In this document: one piece after another, positions 59,875 to 64,000 of the stretch
Layout of the letters: each line of letters opens with the position of its first letter
How positions within the stretch are numbered: position 1 is the first letter of the stretch
Origin: Cristatella mucedo
Taxonomy: Eukaryota; Bryozoa; Phylactolaemata; Cristatellidae
Reading direction: 5' to 3'
DNA: 64,000 bases
NCBI GenBank assembly: GCA_009760855.2
Contig: WPIO01000149.1
Span: 124,001-188,000, forward strand
Position numbers and translations under genes: made by a program
Notes under the pieces: generated by a model
What the model was told of the DNA's origin: nothing
Database searches by the model: none
What the model saw: only the letters and a program-made list of their open reading frames with translations

Positions 59875-60721
59875 ATAATAATAATAATAATAATAATTCA
59901 CTTGATAAAGCGCCCTCAGAGAGCTTAATCTCTCTCTAGGCGCTTTACATTTGCTGTAAAGTGAAATGCAATTGAATTGTAAGTAAAATCATGCTTGAAA
60001 AACCAACGAAATGAATAATATGGTTAGAGGTGACATGCACAGGGTCAGCATGCAAATGTGGTTAGTGGCAGCATGCACAGTGTCAGCACGCATAAGCACA
60101 TCAAGGACGAAACACAGGGACCCACTAAATGCTGTCCTAAATAGGTGTGTTTTTAGGTTCCTTTTAAATGTGGTCAGGTCATGGGATGTTCTGACGCAGG
60201 TCGGGAGGGAGTTCCAGGCTTTGGTAGCATATGAACTAAATGCACGGTCTCTAAAGGATTTAAGGTTTGTACGAGGTATTTGTAGACTTTTGGATTCCGA
60301 GAAGCGGGGGGTACGATGCTTGGCCTGATGGGGTAGTATATCTGACAGATAGGCTGGAGCCATAGAATGAAGGGACCTAAAAGTGAGCGACAAAACCTTG
60401 AAGTCAATCCGTTGCTTGACTGGTAGCCAGTGCAGGTCGGCAAGAAGTGGAGTAATGTGGCAACTACGACGCTCACGACAGACAGGCCTAGCTGTAGATT
60501 TTTGCACCAGCTGCAATCGCCTGATCGCACATGCTGGTAGGCCAGTAAGCAGTGAGTTGCAGAAGTCGAGACGGGATGTCACGAATGCATGGACCAACTT
60601 AGATGTGGTATCTTTATCTAAATAAGCCCGATTTTTAGCAATGTTATGAAGCTGAAAATAGGCGGATTTGACTGTGGTGCTGATATTGTCGTCTAACGAG
60701 AGGTCGCTTTGGAATATGATA
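59875..60721 (-). mobile_element. Young 5'-truncated L2-type LINE insertion, copy 3 only
   Basis: 847 bp: ORF2 C-terminal region, 3' UTR and a reversed ATT tail at 59875-59897. The flanks ACTA (59871-59874) and CCTA (60722-60725) fit a 3-4-bp target duplication. Copy 1 has the empty site GGACTAAGGCATGC at about 4472-4485. Confidence 0.94.
59989..60721 (-). pseudogene. LINE ORF2 C-terminal remnant, copy 3
   Basis: The frame is open from host flank at 60792 to 59989. LINE-derived residues begin near GIIFQSDLSLDDNIS, continue through LHWLPVKQRIDFKVLSLTF and PAYLSDILP, and reach SGSL. The usual stop after SGSL (TGA in related copies) is TGT here, so the frame reads on into the 3' UTR. It has no RT catalytic part. 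Confidence 0.9.
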
Positions 60722-62726
60722 CCTAGGCATGCATTCCTTCCCCCCCACTCAGCTGCTGGTGATCCGGACCTACAGAGAAATATATATGTCACGTTAGTAA
60801 GTAGTGGACTCGGGGATTGGGGGGTGTGGAGGGGTAATTGGTCGTATCAAAATTCTGACCTAGTCATCTCAAGCTAGCCAGCCGTATGCCATTAGAAGCA
60901 TCCTCTCAGCCGAAGGGTAGCCTCTCTCCGGCTATGTACCAGCCCTACTGTCACCACCTGCCATAGGGTCTCCCCCCCCCCCAGCAGTAGATAACAGGTG
61001 ACAGGTGGGCCTCAGCTGAGCAATTTTGCCGACTCACTTCAACCTCCCCCTCCAGTACCACCCGGTCGGCAGCAACCTCCACTTCGCGAGCTGGCCTGCT
61101 GGACCACCTGCCCAGCTCGCACCGGCTGGCCCACCACCCAACTGGCATTGGTTAGCTGGCCGCGTCATCAAGACACCAGTCAACTAGGCCCGTCCCCCAC
61201 CCGAGCCTGTCGGAATCGCTTTTTGTGCGGTACGTTACCTCGATTGTATTATGCCCCAGTTTGAATGGTGGGGGTTCGCCTTTGACGGATGGAATCGTTC
61301 GTCCGGCGGCATTGGAGGAGTGCTCGGATCGAGATTGAGTTCATTTCGGGTGCTGCACAAGCGATTTACTTTTTTCTTTATTCCGCCATCTATTAGAAAT
61401 AAAAAAAAACTGACCCTTCGGATACGCATGTATTTTGTGTACGTCAAGCGTGCGGTCCTATCTTCATCTCGTAACTCGAGACAGGCTGCAAGAGAAATGC
61501 GGTTATCCGAAGGCTGGATGGGTGGCTGTAGCAGGAAGTGCCAGAGCCGAGGCAAACGTCGACGCTGAGGAGCGGCAGAGCGGAGCTGGAGGGGCGATTG
61601 AGTCTATACAGCCCCTCCCCCTAGGTCTTGTGAACGAGCGGAACTGGTCTGACTTAATCGAGATGCAGCTAAACAGACGCCATTTGCCAAAGTCATGTGC
61701 CAAACAAGCGCCATTTTGCCAAAGATCTTCTCGGAGACTCGGCAGCTCTTCTTTCAGCTACCTGGCTACCTGGCTTCCAGGTAAAGGATACATAAGGATA
61801 AACAAATCAAGAATAGCTCAGAGAGCGATTCTGCTCGGGTCGGCAGGATGCTTTCGCTGCGAGCACGTCGGCTAATCGCGTGTCAGCCATTGCTCGTCGA
61901 GGGGCAATCGTGTTTCATAAGAGTCGCTGGAGATTTCAAGCCTGTCTAGACAGGTCTCGAGAAATGCCGAAGCTGACACGCGTACTTCGGCGAAAGAGAG
62001 ACCCTCTCGTTACTACATTGCTGAATGGATTTTTTGAAGCGGTGTCTGGAAAGGCCAAAATACAGCCTCGGCGACACCTGGCGGACGTGGCAATACTAGG
62101 GTCGTAACATTAGGGCAATTCACTTTTCGAGGGACTAAATGCAGAAGTATCGAAGGGTTCCAGCGACAGGAGCTGCGTTGACATTGTGAAAGTAACGAGC
62201 GTCACAGGCGAATCCACCTAGAATTTTAAGCGAACCTGGGCCACTAAGGAAAGAGAAGCATGTGGCGTCACGGTAGGTAATATTCGGCCCGTTAGACGAT
62301 TGCAGACGGGAGGGGGCCCGAGTGGCAGAGAAACAGGTCAGATGAAGGGAATAGCGTGCAGGTTTTATTATGGGCGTATAGTGTAATGCATTACGTGAGA
62401 GCCTTAGGGCACTCCTTGTACAACAACCTCAGATGGATTGTTCTGACCTTAATTCATCTACCCTCGGTAGAGATACCTGCGACGATCCACCTGCATAAGC
62501 TCAACTTGTTGCTTGACAAGCAGACTCTTCTGAGCTAATTGCTGTGCATCTCTCGATTAAAACACCCCTCGGAATGTACACGATAGTGACTACTTCGTCG
62601 AGTGAGCGAATGGAGAGACGCTGCTCCTAAGACTGCTGCACGTTGGCACATGCCTACAGAGCTGGTCTCGATCAGCAGCTCCGTGGGAGCCAGACCTCAA
62701 GAACGCCTGAGCGGCCCACCAGCAGA
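60722..62726. other. GC-rich block and following segment, copy 3; no gene recognised
   Basis: Nearly identical to 4473-6485 of copy 1, including the 950-bp segment lost in copy 2. Differences are mostly single bases and small indels, for example a longer C run near 60973. Confidence 0.55.
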
Positions 62727-64000
62727 CGGTCACATGACCATGCAGCTATTGGTTGACCCGTTAGGCAGCTAGCCAATAGGTGCAGGGTGATGCAGCTGAC
62801 GAGGCGACCTCTGATTAACCCTGAAAGGGGACGGTAGGGCGGTACTTCAGCGTATGCAGCCTGGACGAGTCATGTCCTGGACGTCATCCATACGCTTATG
62901 CAGATCTAGTCCATGAATGACTTTTGCAGTGTTTATGTTATGTCACGGAGGCCTTTAGCTAAAAGATTTGATTTTACCAGCATTCGGCAAACTGCAGCAA
63001 AGAGAATGGATTGATGCAAATGCCCGTGGTAACAACAGAACCTGTATATAGGAGGTCGTCATGATCAGCCTACGTGACTTTTTCGCTAGCACAAGAGCTC
63101 CAAAAGCCGGGGCTTAAATGAAAAAACTAATTCATTTTCATAGCGCCCTAAGATACCTGAATTTCGATTCAAGCATTTCACTTGTGCCACGGGGCTCGAA
63201 CCCTTGACCTCAGCAATCAAATTTGTTCACCTTGACCTCGCTCGAAGCGAGCACTTTCACTTCTGGCCCTAACCAGCTCGTTCACTAGAGTGCCATCAAG
63301 ACTAAGCCTCTGCATTCTGGATTCACTGCCGCATATTGGTAATGGTTCGTGCAATTGTTCCGGTGGTGGTCAGTAGGTCTGATTGGCCCTGATTTTCTAT
63401 ACGGAACGTAAAAGCAATTGTATCTTAATATCTACTTGGGCGCTGTTTGTTATTACCGTAGCAATTATTATCAATGCTAACCGTGAGGTGAATTTACGGG
63501 TATACTTTTAGTTAGTAAGCAACTCAACTTCCATCCGAGATGGTAGGATGCCTAATCAACCCTGATAATTATAAATAAAGCCAGAGTAAAACTAGACCAT
63601 ACTTAAAAGATACCTAACAGCACTTTATGCAAGTGCTTTTCTGAAGCCATTGGATGATGAACTAGCAGCTGCTAGTGCATGCCGCATCGGAAACTCTTGA
63701 AGAGCATCCCTCAAAGGACTAAAACATTTAATGCAGCATCCACCCGTGACAAAATCCTATTTCGCTCCTCGGATTCTGTTTATGCGACTTGATTTCCATC
63801 CGAATACTGCCTACCGAGCTCCTCGTTCCTATTACACCAATGCGGCTATCGATATTGAGGATAATCTGTATCGAACTGCTATGATGCGTCACCGCAGTCT
63901 CCGGATGCCTGGTTTCGTCATGCTTCTCCTACTTTTCAGATGACGCTGGAGGAGCAGACAATAGAGGAATCGCCGGAAGAAATGAAGACAGCGGAAAGAA
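62727..64000 (+). repeat. Left arm of large inverted repeat, copy 3 (cut by window end)
   Basis: Matches 6485-7760 of copy 1 almost exactly. Whether a right arm follows is outside the window. It contains the family A SINE orthologue at 63130-63280 (minus strand). Confidence 0.85.

Noticed and set aside
60722-60792. Apparent N-terminus of the copy 3 LINE frame
   Set aside because: The residues come from flanking unit sequence read through the insertion junction.

Overview
The window looks like nuclear DNA from an animal, most likely an invertebrate; the species cannot be read from the sequence. The reasons are long (CT)n and (TA)n microsatellites, L2/CR1-type non-LTR retrotransposons (LINEs) with (ATT)n tails, tRNA-derived SINEs, and no convincing intact host gene. 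Almost all open frames are short, start at non-ATG codons, or are microsatellite translations. The only clearly recognisable proteins are LINE endonuclease and reverse transcriptase, all broken.

The layout is a tandem array of large units in the same orientation. Position 1 matches 23092 and 55348, so copy 1 is 1-23091, copy 2 is 23092-55347, and copy 3 (cut by the window end) is 55348-64000. Each copy runs in this order: a head of about 2.3 kb; (TA)n; a CT-rich microsatellite block; a block with an 86-codon open frame; a GC-rich block; a large inverted repeat; a tail of old LINE and SINE pieces; and a GC-rich junction leading into the next head. The copies differ in length (about 23.1 and 32.3 kb) mainly through insertions and deletions.

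The inverted repeat is the largest unexplained structure. Its left arm (6485-10883 in copy 1, 29145-34962 in copy 2, 62727-64000 in copy 3) reappears reversed as a right arm (14381-18059 and 39929-43602). The outer ends begin and end at a GGTCACATGACC-like sequence. Both arms carry an 11-codon (33-bp) repeat and a conserved open frame. The spacer holds LINE fragments. In copy 1 the outer part of the right arm and what follows are deleted. That scar holds AT-rich filler and a copied 22-bp segment.

Comparing copies gives filled and empty sites. Six ATT-tailed LINE insertions are each present in one copy and missing from at least one other: 15805-16287, 17046-17271, 36994-39124, 49682-52948, 58381-58478 and 59875-60721. 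At least two SINE insertions (33613-33762, 54136-54321) occur only in copy 2. One tRNA-SINE family carries the same 3' hairpin tail as the LINE, which suggests the LINE machinery moves it. Similarity between copies is patchy: copies 1 and 3 are nearly identical over 60722-64000, and copies 1 and 2 over 13.1-14.0 and 14.4-18.0 kb. This points to exchange or gene conversion after duplication.
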